A DNA stretch of 64,000 nt from Candidatus Rifleibacteriota bacterium (GCA_905236675.1 CAJOND010000015.1:52513-116512), one strand, 5' to 3'; shown: positions 19,028 to 29,021, counted from the stretch's first letter. Translations and numbers: made by a program. Notes: generated by a model from the letters alone, not told the origin.

Positions 19028-19133
19028 TTTCTGCTTTGGTTTTATAATAATTTCAACGATATCTTTAAGATTAAATTGAACGAAAAACAATATTAGAGCC
19101 TTAAATAATAAAAAGGTCATTTCTGAAATGACC
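19028..19133. repeat. dispersed intergenic element, copy 3, ending in GGTCATTTCTGAAATGACC palindrome
   Basis: TTGAACGAAAAACAATATTAGAGCCTTAAATAA matches copy 2. Confidence 0.7.
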
Positions 19134-19214
19134 TAATTTGATTAGAAATATATTATAAAAACAAAAAAGGATTTTTATAAAATCCTTATGAAATATTATT
19201 TAAGGAGATGAAAA

Positions 19215-20018
19215 ATGTTAGGTGCTATTATTGGTGATATAGCGGGTTCAATTTGGGAATTTAAGCCTTATAAAAGTAAAAATTTTGAATTCCTTACCGA
19301 CCTTGATACTTTTACTGATGACAGTGTAATGACATTTGCAATAGCAAAATCTTTGTTAGAGTGTAAATCAGATTATTCGGATTTAAGTGAAATCACAGTT
19401 AAAAATATGCAAAGTTTAGGTAAAAAATATTCTGATGCTGGATATGGTGGAATGTTTTTTAACTGGATATTCTCTTCTGATCCAAAACCTTATAATAGTT
19501 ATGGAAATGGTGCTGCGATGCGGGTTAGTTCATGTGGGATTGTTGCAAAATCTATTGAAGAAGCTAAAATTTTGTCTAGAAAAGTAACAGAAGTTACTCA
19601 TAATCATCCAGAAGGTTTAAAAGGGGCTGAAGCTACTGCTGTTGCTATATTTCTAGCAAAAACCGGTAAAACTCAGCTGGAAATAAAACAATATATTAAT
19701 GATAATTATTATCCAATGAATTTCACATTAGATGAAATAAGGGAAGACTATTATTTTGATGTTACTTGTCAGGGTTCTGTTCCACAGGCAATAAAAGCTT
19801 TTGTTGAAGCCAAGGATTATGAAGATTGTATTCGTAATGCTATTTCTCTTGGCGGTGATGCTGATACGCAGGCTGCAATTGCTGGAGGTATCGCAGAATA
19901 TTATTTTGGTATTCCAGAGTCTTTAAGAAATAAGGGCATTGGATATCTTACAGATGATTTATTACAAATTCTAAGTGCTTTTGAAAGCAAGTATGGTTTT
20001 AAGATCTGTAAGCCATAA
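19215..20018 (+). CDS. ADP-ribosylglycohydrolase family protein (ARH-2)
   Basis: close paralogue of 10068..10862 (MLGAIIGDIAGSIWEF, TDDSVMTF, THNHPEGLKGAEATAVAIFLAKTGK, LGGDADTQAAIAGGIAEYYFGIPE). Confidence 0.92.
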   Translation: MLGAIIGDIAGSIWEFKPYKSKNFEFLTDLDTFTDDSVMTFAIAKSLLECKSDYSDLSEITVKNMQSLGKKYSDAGYGGMFFNWIFSSDPKPYNSYGNGAAMRVSSCGIVAKSIEEAKILSRKVTEVTHNHPEGLKGAEATAVAIFLAKTGKTQLEIKQYINDNYYPMNFTLDEIREDYYFDVTCQGSVPQAIKAFVEAKDYEDCIRNAISLGGDADTQAAIAGGIAEYYFGIPESLRNKGIGYLTDDLLQILSAFESKYGFKICKP

Positions 20019-20208
20019 ACCTTAATAATTTAGGGCTCAGATGTAGTGAATAGGGTAGAGGTATAAGTATAGGTCTACATGCTATTCTATATTTTTCACG
20101 CTAAAAAGAAGTTTGCAGCTTTTTTTAAATGACAAGTATTCTTATTTTGATTTATACTATATCGAATAAGAAACCAATTACTTTTTCCTTTAATTCAAGG
20201 AGCAAATA

Positions 20209-23200
20209 ATGATAAATAAAAGAAGAAGTCACTTAAGAAAAATGTACGATTTAAGAAATGAGTTCAAATATGCTTTAGCTGACCTCTTTTTTAAAGCCAC
20301 TTCTGTATTTGTTGAAAATATAAGAAGTGGAAAAATAACTGATTATTTGCAGTTCTTATGGACAGAATTGGTTAAAAGTGAACATTTGAGCCCTGAAACA
20401 TACTCAACTGATTTCAATGTTAATTTGCGATTTGTAAAGGAAAATGAAGAGCTGTTTTTGTTTTTTGCTATGCCCGACATTATTGATGCCAATAAACCTA
20501 ATTTTGATTATTATAAATGGCATTCAAGCATTGGCGTGGGATATATGCTTTATTTTAACTTTAAAAGGAATATTTGCAGATATTATGTTTGTGAAAGTAG
20601 TTTAAAATCTTCGTTTGATGCATTTAGACTAGGATTATATAAAGGCGATACTTATTATGTTCCAATGTATTTTGTTATCGAATTCGTAAATGGTGAAAGA
20701 AGAAGTCTTGGAACCATATCTTCGCCTTCTATAGAAGAAGTGAATTCTAGATTTTGCAATGCTGTTGCCTGCGATGTAGGTTCTATTGTAAACACAGAAC
20801 ATTCTGAACTTTGGAAAGCAATAATTAACAAGGCTCCCTTTGAAGAAATTAAAAAAATGATAGAAGCAGGTGCAAATTTAAATGAAATGGGCACTAACGA
20901 AGATTATATAGGTGATTATGATTTGCATGAACTCTTTTATACATGCTATGTTCACCCTGATTGCTTAGAATTAGTTAAGTTATTTATTGAAAAAGGATAT
21001 GATTATAAAAAAATTGCTAGAAATGGTTTAAATGCTGTTTCTAATTATGCTGAATATCCGGACTCCAGAGTATTTTTCTATTTGTATTCACTGGATCAGA
21101 ATTTAATGTTTAATCCTATTGGAAACGGTAATTCAATGTTGCATAACTGTTTATCTAGTGGATCTATTGAAGTATTAAAATTTTTAGAAGAAAAAGGGGC
21201 TGATTTAAAAGCAGATTACGATATTCCTTTACTAGCAGCAGCTGTTTTTAATGAAGATATAAGAATATTTAAGTATTTAATAGAAGAAAAAAAATTACCT
21301 TATAAAGATAATAATATATTTGATAATAAAAATTTATTGATGTTGGCTGCTGCAAATGCTAATAGTCCAGAAACTATAAAATATATTGTTAGTTTAGGTT
21401 TTGATGTTAATTCTTTGACCCCGAATGGTAAGCCAATTATTTTTGAGACTGCATTAAATCCTCATCCAGAAATAACAGAAACTTTCTTAGAATTAGGTGC
21501 TGATTTAAACAAAACAGATAGCTATGGATATAATATTTTCCCTTATACTGTAATGCATAATGAAAATCCTGAATATATTAAATATTTGATCAATAAGGGT
21601 CTATCTGTTAAACAAACTTATGAAAGCGATTGGACTATAACTCATTATGCTGTATCAAATCCAAACCCACAAATTTTGAAAACTTTATTAGAATATGGAG
21701 CACCTTACGATAAATTAAATATCAGAGAGCTTAAACCTTTCAAACCTTTAGATTACTCGATTATTAATGATAGTGATGAGTTGAAGTATTTGTCTCCTCT
21801 TGCTTTGGCAGCCCAAGATAGAACTCCAGAAGTATGCGAGATTTTAATAAAAGCAGGGGCTCGTCTTGAATCAAGAGATAAATATGGCCGTACCCCACTT
21901 ATGATGGCAACAGAAAACCCAAATCCTGATGTTTTTAGATTGTTGTTAAAAAATGGAGCTGATATAAAAGCCTTAGATTATATGAATCAAGGTGTTTTAA
22001 ATCGAGCATTAGCATATTCTTGTGTGGAATTGGTTAACGAGATTGCAGAAATAACAAATGCTCAATTCACTGATTATAATTATTATAGTTATATTAAACG
22101 CAAAGCTAAAGCACAGGCTTTAAGAATGCTGGTTGAAGAAAAACCTGAACTTTTAAAAGAGTACCATTTGTTAGGTATAGACCCATATTTACCTAAAGAA
22201 AATAAATTGCCGTATATTTTTCTAGCTGCAAGAAATCCAGATTTAAGAGTCTTAGAATATTTAGAAAAAAAAGGTTGCGATATTTCCCTTGGTACAGCAG
22301 AGGAAAATGTCTTTACTTATGCACTTGCAAATAATCCAAACCCGAATATTATAGATTATCTTATCAATAAAAAACTATTTATCAATGATAATTTGTTTAT
22401 AAGTGAATACATAGCAAAAAATCCATATGTAGATGTCTGGAAAAAACTTTTTGAAATGGGATTCCCTCTAAATTATCAGGATGAAAATGGTACATCGTTG
22501 CTGATGCTTGTTTTCTATAAAAATGATAAACCTAATTTAAATGTTGTACATTTATTAAGTAATGAATCTATTGTTAATTTAAAAGATAAAAATGGAATGA
22601 CTGTTGCTCATCTTGCAGCACAGAATAGGGATTTGAACTATCTAAGGATTTTACAGGCTGCAGGTGCAGATTTAGATATACAAGAAAAAGCTTATGGTTA
22701 TACACCATTAATGATGGCTTGTTATAAAAATGTTAATCCAGAAGTAATTAAATATTTAATTATTTCTGGTGCTTCAATTAAAGAAAAAGCTTATGATGGA
22801 AAAACTCTAGCTCATTTTGCTGCTTCAAATCCTAATCCTCAAGTTATGCAAACTATAATTGATTATGGAGCTGTTTTTGATGGAGAAGACAAAGTAAATA
22901 ATCAAACACCTTTACAAATAGCTGCTTGGAAGGGTACTCCAGAAGTTTGTAAGATTTTATTAGATAAAGGCAGTCGCTTAGAAGCAAGAGATAAAGATAA
23001 TTGTACACCTTTAATAAATTCTACAAATAATCCTAATCCCGAAGTTTTTAGATTTTTATTAAAGTCTGGAGCAAATATAAAAGCCAAAGATTGTTTAAAA
23101 TGTACTGTTGTACATCATTCTATTGCTAATTCATGTCTAGAACTGGTTAAAGAAATTATTGAAATTACTAATACTAAAATTGATGATTCCAATTTTGAAA

Positions 23201-24924
23201 AATATATGGAACATATTAATAAATTTAATAATATCCAAAAAATATTTGAAAATAAAGGTTTGCCTATTCCTCAAAATAGAACAGTAGAAAAACTTCCTCT
23301 TTTGTTATATGCCGCTTATAACCCTGATATTGATGTATTAGATTATTTTGCAAATAAAGAAATAAATGTATTTCTAGGTAACTTTACTGAAAATATTTTT
23401 GCCAAAGCTTTGAGTATGAATCCAAATCCAAATATGATTAATTATCTTTATCGGGATAAAATTCCAAGTGAAGCTTATGAAATGGTGGCATGTAATCTTG
23501 CCAAGAGTCCATATATAGATGTTTGGAAAAGGGTATTTGAACTAGGTTTGCCTATAGATTTTCAAGATCGACATGGTAACTCTCTTTTGATGATTCTTTT
23601 CTTATTAAATGAATTTCCTAATTCCGAGATTGTAAAACTATTAGCGAATGAAAAAACAGTAAAATTAAAAAATAATGATGGACTGACAATTTGTCATTAT
23701 GCTGCTTCTAAAGAAAACTTAATTTATTTAGAAATATTAAAAAAAGCTGGTGCTCTATTAAACGAAAAAGATAATGTTGAGTGTGCAACACCTTTGATGT
23801 TTGCTTGTTCTAAGAATCCAAATCCAAATGTAATTGACTTTTTGATTAATAATGGTGCAAAAATAACTGATACTAATTTTAATGGAAATAATTCTTTATT
23901 TTATTCCATTTTTAATTCTAATCCTCAAATCGCTCTTCATTTAATAAAAGATTATAAAGCAGATTTACATGCTAAAGACAGAAATGGAGCAAATCTGCTT
24001 ATGGAAGCTATCAAGAGTAATTCTGTAGATTTAATTAAACTCTTTATTGAATTAGGTATTGATGTAAACGAAAAGGATAATCGTGGATATTCTGCTATTA
24101 TTTATTCTGCATTTTATAATCCTAATCCTCAAGTCATTGATTTGCTAGTTCAGAAAGGTGCAGATATCAATTATTTAACTGACCGTAAAGAAAATGTTTT
24201 AATTTTTGCAGCTAGAAATAATCCTAATGAAGAAGTAATTGAATACTTACTTAATAAGGGATTCGATAAAAATTATATAACTGCTGATGGTGAAACTCCT
24301 ATTCTTGCCGCAGCACAAAATTTTAATTGTAACATTATGAAAAAACTAAAAGAAAAGGGAGCTAATTTTGAAGCTGTAGATAAAGAAAAGAGAAATGTTT
24401 TATTTATTGCTTCTAAATGCAATGATAATCCTTCTATGATTTCTTTTATAATAGAAAATGGTATTCCTGTTAATTATAGAGACCAGTTTGGTAATACTGC
24501 AGTTTTATTTGCAGCACAAAACAATAATATTAATATAATTAAAACCCTTGTAGAAAAAGGCGCTGATTTAAAATCTGAAAACGATCGTGGTTTTACGGCA
24601 TTAATGTCGGCTCTGTATGAAGGAAATAATAATATTGAAATAATTAAATATTTAATAGAAAACGGTATTGATGTTAATGCTAAAAGTTCTGAAAATATAA
24701 CTGCTTTAATGGAGGCTGCTGCCGCTATTACTGACCCTGAAATAATAGAATTGCTGATAACTGCTGGTGCAGATATTTTAGAAGAAGATTTTGAGGGTAA
24801 CAATGCTTACAAAATAGCTAAAGAATATAATCCTAATCCGGCTGTTGCTGAAATAATCAAGAAATATTCTTTGATGAGCCAGACTAATGATTCAAAATTT
24901 AATATTCCGACTAACATTAACTAA
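20209..24924 (+). CDS. giant ankyrin-repeat protein, 1571 aa, with a unique N-terminal domain of about 200 aa
   Basis: many ankyrin-like units (GxTPLMxAxxNPNPEVIxxLLxxGADI). Confidence 0.88.
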   Translation: MINKRRSHLRKMYDLRNEFKYALADLFFKATSVFVENIRSGKITDYLQFLWTELVKSEHLSPETYSTDFNVNLRFVKENEELFLFFAMPDIIDANKPNFDYYKWHSSIGVGYMLYFNFKRNICRYYVCESSLKSSFDAFRLGLYKGDTYYVPMYFVIEFVNGERRSLGTISSPSIEEVNSRFCNAVACDVGSIVNTEHSELWKAIINKAPFEEIKKMIEAGANLNEMGTNEDYIGDYDLHELFYTCYVHPDCLELVKLFIEKGYDYKKIARNGLNAVSNYAEYPDSRVFFYLYSLDQNLMFNPIGNGNSMLHNCLSSGSIEVLKFLEEKGADLKADYDIPLLAAAVFNEDIRIFKYLIEEKKLPYKDNNIFDNKNLLMLAAANANSPETIKYIVSLGFDVNSLTPNGKPIIFETALNPHPEITETFLELGADLNKTDSYGYNIFPYTVMHNENPEYIKYLINKGLSVKQTYESDWTITHYAVSNPNPQILKTLLEYGAPYDKLNIRELKPFKPLDYSIINDSDELKYLSPLALAAQDRTPEVCEILIKAGARLESRDKYGRTPLMMATENPNPDVFRLLLKNGADIKALDYMNQGVLNRALAYSCVELVNEIAEITNAQFTDYNYYSYIKRKAKAQALRMLVEEKPELLKEYHLLGIDPYLPKENKLPYIFLAARNPDLRVLEYLEKKGCDISLGTAEENVFTYALANNPNPNIIDYLINKKLFINDNLFISEYIAKNPYVDVWKKLFEMGFPLNYQDENGTSLLMLVFYKNDKPNLNVVHLLSNESIVNLKDKNGMTVAHLAAQNRDLNYLRILQAAGADLDIQEKAYGYTPLMMACYKNVNPEVIKYLIISGASIKEKAYDGKTLAHFAASNPNPQVMQTIIDYGAVFDGEDKVNNQTPLQIAAWKGTPEVCKILLDKGSRLEARDKDNCTPLINSTNNPNPEVFRFLLKSGANIKAKDCLKCTVVHHSIANSCLELVKEIIEITNTKIDDSNFEKYMEHINKFNNIQKIFENKGLPIPQNRTVEKLPLLLYAAYNPDIDVLDYFANKEINVFLGNFTENIFAKALSMNPNPNMINYLYRDKIPSEAYEMVACNLAKSPYIDVWKRVFELGLPIDFQDRHGNSLLMILFLLNEFPNSEIVKLLANEKTVKLKNNDGLTICHYAASKENLIYLEILKKAGALLNEKDNVECATPLMFACSKNPNPNVIDFLINNGAKITDTNFNGNNSLFYSIFNSNPQIALHLIKDYKADLHAKDRNGANLLMEAIKSNSVDLIKLFIELGIDVNEKDNRGYSAIIYSAFYNPNPQVIDLLVQKGADINYLTDRKENVLIFAARNNPNEEVIEYLLNKGFDKNYITADGETPILAAAQNFNCNIMKKLKEKGANFEAVDKEKRNVLFIASKCNDNPSMISFIIENGIPVNYRDQFGNTAVLFAAQNNNINIIKTLVEKGADLKSENDRGFTALMSALYEGNNNIEIIKYLIENGIDVNAKSSENITALMEAAAAITDPEIIELLITAGADILEEDFEGNNAYKIAKEYNPNPAVAEIIKKYSLMSQTNDSKFNIPTNIN

Positions 24925-24952
24925 TTAGATTTTCATTAACAAAATCTAATGA

Positions 24953-25141
24953 AGCTTATATGGCGTTGATGGTTTTGAATATAGAACATTTGGACAAAGA
25001 TTTTATAGAATATTGGAACAAAAAAATCCAACCCTAACAGGTAGAGATGCGTTAGAAGAAATTGCTCTATATGCTGATGACAATGGTCATCGTATTGATT
25101 TTGAATTCCAGGTATTTCAGACACCCACTATTCTTGACTAG
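24953..25141 (+). pseudogene. 3' fragment of a degraded gene, no start codon
   Basis: 63-codon open frame SLYGVDGFEYRTFGQRFYRILEQKNPTLTGRDALEEIALYADDNGHRIDFEFQVFQTPTILD*, preceded by in-frame stops. Confidence 0.45.
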
Positions 25142-25293
25142 TACACCGTCTCTGAAATCAACATCATTGCCATAGGCTGCTCTGTTGAGTAGTATTTTTT
25201 ATATTATATGTGAAACTCAAAAGCATTTAATCAAATATTCCCATTGCTTTAAAAAAAATACAATGATAGAATGTACACATATCAGGTAAAAAG

Positions 25294-26592
25294 ATGACAG
25301 AGCAAACAAGCCAAAACAATTATAGAACCGAAATAATTAAAGATGATTTTGGTTTATTACCATGGGATTATGAACCAAATTTTTTTGCTCGCTTGCTTGG
25401 TTGTGCACCATTTTCTATTGATAATGAAAAATTAATAATTAAAGAGAATAATACTGAAGTAAAATTAGCTTATGATGAGATTGAGTCTATAAGCTGTGAA
25501 GATAATAAAATACATATAAAAACTTCATCAAATCATGATTATGATTTAAAAGCGAGAAATATCGCCTCGAATGTTTCAAATCTGATACTGCGATTATCTC
25601 AAGAGCTTAACGAATATAAAAGCATCATGAAAGTTGATAAAGTTGTTCCAGAGCTAGGTTTTGCCTATTCACAGAAAGCATTCAGCTATCGTGGTAATCC
25701 TTATGTAAGGGCGGTTGAAATATTATTAAAAACAGCTATAGATAATGAATTTTCAGATATTCATTTTGAACCGACTAATAATAAAGTTAAAATGTCTTAC
25801 AGATTGAAAGGTAACCTTAAATATTCATTGGAACTAACGAAAGACAACTATGAGCATTTTATTGCAAGAGTAAAGTATTTGGCTGGTTGTAACAGTCAGA
25901 TTTCTGACAAGGCTCAGGAAGGCGCTTTCAGATTCAATAATACGGATATAAGGCTTTCAATCTTCCCTACTGATTTCGGAGAAAGAGCTTCTTTTAGAAT
26001 TATAGGGGCTATTAAATTTTCTACTATTAAATCTTTGGGCTGGAATGAAAAGGATATAGATAAATGGCTGAAACTGCTTGAAAGCGGTAATGGTTTATAT
26101 TTGATTACAGGAGCGGTAGGCACAGGTAAGACAACAGCTATGTATGCCACTCTTTCTGAACTTGTATCTAAATCTAACAGTCAGAGTAGGGCAGTAACTA
26201 TCGAAGATCCTGTAGAAGCATTTATTGAAGGTATCTGTCAGTCTAGTTTCAATTCTAAAACAGAAAAAGATTTGGCTACGGCTTTTAAGCATCTATTAAG
26301 GCAAGACCCTGATATTATAGCTTTGGGTGAAATTCGAGATACAGACAGTGTAATAGAAGCATTACAGGCTGGTCTTTCTGGTCATTTGGTTTTTGCCACT
26401 TTTCATGCTGGTAGTCCTGATGAGGCAATTGATAGGATTAAAATGATGGCTTCTGGTCATGAAGCTATATTAGCTGGTTTAAAAGGTATTTTACATATTG
26501 ATAGCTTAAAATACGACAATGGTCGTGTTTTACAATCTCTTTTAATAAAAAGCAGGAAGGAACTTCTAGAGTTTGATTCGAAGACTAATTGA
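25294..26592 (+). CDS. GspE/PulE/PilB-type secretion ATPase
   Basis: GAVGTGKTTAMYATL, TIEDPVE, LLRQDPDIIALGEIRD, ALQAGLSGHLVFATFHA. Confidence 0.92.
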   Translation: MTEQTSQNNYRTEIIKDDFGLLPWDYEPNFFARLLGCAPFSIDNEKLIIKENNTEVKLAYDEIESISCEDNKIHIKTSSNHDYDLKARNIASNVSNLILRLSQELNEYKSIMKVDKVVPELGFAYSQKAFSYRGNPYVRAVEILLKTAIDNEFSDIHFEPTNNKVKMSYRLKGNLKYSLELTKDNYEHFIARVKYLAGCNSQISDKAQEGAFRFNNTDIRLSIFPTDFGERASFRIIGAIKFSTIKSLGWNEKDIDKWLKLLESGNGLYLITGAVGTGKTTAMYATLSELVSKSNSQSRAVTIEDPVEAFIEGICQSSFNSKTEKDLATAFKHLLRQDPDIIALGEIRDTDSVIEALQAGLSGHLVFATFHAGSPDEAIDRIKMMASGHEAILAGLKGILHIDSLKYDNGRVLQSLLIKSRKELLEFDSKTN

Positions 26593-27574
26593 TAAATCAT
26601 ATTGGAAGAATCGTAAAAGTATTGTAACTTCTAATTTAGCTGTATTCATAGGAAATCAGCTAATTAGAGGCGTTAGCTTAACTGATGCTCTTGTTAAAGC
26701 TTCTGACCAAATAGAAAATATAGGTCAGAAAGAAGCTTTTTGCAGGGCAGCAGACTCAATAAAAAAAGGGGACGATATAGCTGAAGCCTTATATATTAAT
26801 AAAGTATATTTAAAGGGAAGGGATAGATATATTCTTTCGTTAAATATTCCAGACGAACTAAAAGGAAAGATTATAAAAAGCTGGTCTGAGTCAAAATATC
26901 ATGGCGATAATATTATCTGTTATTTATTCATAATTCTTATTACTGGTGTTTTTTGTGTTGCTTCTTTTCCAATTTTTCCTTTTGTAATACCTCAGTTTTA
27001 TGAAATATTACTTGGAACTAGTAATCCTGTAGATAATGATTTCCTTTTAAGGTTAGGATATGATTTGAGTTATTCAAGATTATTTATTTTACCTGGAATT
27101 ATTTTATTTATTTTTGTTTTCTTAATTATTTTTTCTTATGGTTTATTTAATAAAACCAAAAAAATACAAGAAGAAGCCGATTTCCTTTCTTTTCTCTCAA
27201 CTTTAAATGAAAGCAATAGGCTTCCTATGTTGGAAAATGTTGTAAATGACATTTGTTTCCCTTTATCTTATAGAAAATTATTAAAATTTATTAATGCTTT
27301 AAAATCAGGTGAAAATCTAAATGATTCGTTAAGTTGTTCTGGTCTAAGTGAATATTCGATTTGGTTATTAAATTTGAATTTTTATTCTAATGATGGAAAA
27401 GTATTAAAAGAGGGTTCAATAATTCTTAATGAACGTATCATGTTAAATTCGATTTCTTCGTTAAAATTTATTGAAGTATTAATAGTATTGGTTCAAAGCT
27501 TATTTTTTATGTTTTTAGCATATTTGATTTTCGGATCTCTTAGTCAGGTCTTATTAGGGAGTTTATCACAATGA
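26573..27574 (+). CDS. GspF/PilC-like inner-membrane protein 1
   Basis: three TM segments and duplicated helical domains typical of GspF; overlaps gspE-like gene. Confidence 0.7.
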   Translation: MIRRLIDKSYWKNRKSIVTSNLAVFIGNQLIRGVSLTDALVKASDQIENIGQKEAFCRAADSIKKGDDIAEALYINKVYLKGRDRYILSLNIPDELKGKIIKSWSESKYHGDNIICYLFIILITGVFCVASFPIFPFVIPQFYEILLGTSNPVDNDFLLRLGYDLSYSRLFILPGIILFIFVFLIIFSYGLFNKTKKIQEEADFLSFLSTLNESNRLPMLENVVNDICFPLSYRKLLKFINALKSGENLNDSLSCSGLSEYSIWLLNLNFYSNDGKVLKEGSIILNERIMLNSISSLKFIEVLIVLVQSLFFMFLAYLIFGSLSQVLLGSLSQ

Positions 27575-28644
27575 GTGAAAATGTTAATGAAGAAAAAAGC
27601 CTTGTTATAAAAACTCCCTATAATATTGCGAAGAAGCTTTCTAAGCAGGATGAGCTGATAGCTTTTTGTAGACTACTTACAACAGCGTCAAAAAGTGGAA
27701 AGCCTTTTGTCTATGCATTAGAATATCTTACTAAAAATCAGTATGATGACAAAGCTATAAAAATGGCTGAAAGTATAGCCAATAAATTAAAAAATGGCTA
27801 TTCGATTGATGAAGCTGTTAAGAATATAAAAGATATTGATCCTGTTTTGGCAAGATTAATGCCACTGTTAGGAAATGAAAGGCTTGTAAAAGTTTTTGCA
27901 ATATATTCGAATTACCTTGTTAAGCAGGAAACTAGTCTTAAGCAGATTAGTAATCTTGTTTGGTATCCTTTGCTTGTAATGGTTTTAAGCTTTTTGATTA
28001 TAATATATTTGAATTTATATTACTTCCCAGTAGTTCATTCTATGGCTACTTTCCATAGCTTTTTTGATTCATGGAGCTTAAAGCTGCTCTATTTTATGAA
28101 TACTTCTTATTGGCCATTTTCATTAATTATTCCAGGAATAATAATTTACTTAATTATTGATTGTACTATTTTTATGATTTTTGGACATTTCTTGTCGAGT
28201 TCATTATGGTCTAGGCTTTCAGGTATTGATAAAACTATTGAAATGAATGATAAAACAAGATTGGCCGCTTTCCTCTACCTTTATACAGAAGCTGGCTATT
28301 CTTTGACTGAAGCTATAGATGCTTCCTTAGCTTTTTTTAATGAAACAACCAGTAAAGAATTACAAGACTTTAATAATGCATTTATACAAGGAAATAAGCT
28401 TTCTGAAGTTTTATATAAATCTAACTTGATGTCAGATATTTTAAAAGGAAATGAAACTGCTGATGAATTAGTAATTAAATTTAAATATGCTTATGAAGCA
28501 TATAGTTATGAAACGGTTACTTTATTAAAAGTTGTTTCAGATAAGTTATTTTACTTGCCCTTAATAATTGCTGGATTAGTAGTTTTAGCTGTCAGTTTAG
28601 GTCTTTTTGGAAGCTATGGCATTTTTATGGGGAACATAATATGA
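27571..28644 (+). CDS. GspF/PilC-like inner-membrane protein 2
   Basis: LSKQDELIAFCRLLTTASKSGKPFVYALEYL..., three TM; ATGA overlap with upstream ORF. Confidence 0.75.
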   Translation: MSENVNEEKSLVIKTPYNIAKKLSKQDELIAFCRLLTTASKSGKPFVYALEYLTKNQYDDKAIKMAESIANKLKNGYSIDEAVKNIKDIDPVLARLMPLLGNERLVKVFAIYSNYLVKQETSLKQISNLVWYPLLVMVLSFLIIIYLNLYYFPVVHSMATFHSFFDSWSLKLLYFMNTSYWPFSLIIPGIIIYLIIDCTIFMIFGHFLSSSLWSRLSGIDKTIEMNDKTRLAAFLYLYTEAGYSLTEAIDASLAFFNETTSKELQDFNNAFIQGNKLSEVLYKSNLMSDILKGNETADELVIKFKYAYEAYSYETVTLLKVVSDKLFYLPLIIAGLVVLAVSLGLFGSYGIFMGNII

Positions 28645-29021
28645 AATTAAATAGAAAAGCGACATTTTTAATCGAAATGAGTGTTTTTATAATTTGTACT
28701 ATGATTCTATTTTTTGCTGTAACAAAAGTTATTGATTCTCATCAGATTGTAGTAAAACAAATGATGGAAAACAATAATGTAATGTTTATTTTCGACAGTA
28801 TAGAATCAAAAATAAAATATGATTTAAAATCAGGAAAAAAATTTGATGATATAGATTTTGAGCAGTTTGGGAAAATGCTTTATGGGACTCCTTACCATCT
28901 TATTTTTCGTAATAGTGATGATAAAATTGAAATTTTGCTTGGGGTTTACGCTAGTAAAGATAATTTAAGTTATTTTAACAAGCTTTTAAAAGTTTATAAA
29001 AAAGAGGTTTTTTATAAATGA
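28641..29021 (+). CDS. pseudopilin-like protein
   Basis: short basic leader then hydrophobic ATFLIEMSVFIICTMILFF; operon position. Confidence 0.55.
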   Translation: MKLNRKATFLIEMSVFIICTMILFFAVTKVIDSHQIVVKQMMENNNVMFIFDSIESKIKYDLKSGKKFDDIDFEQFGKMLYGTPYHLIFRNSDDKIEILLGVYASKDNLSYFNKLLKVYKKEVFYK

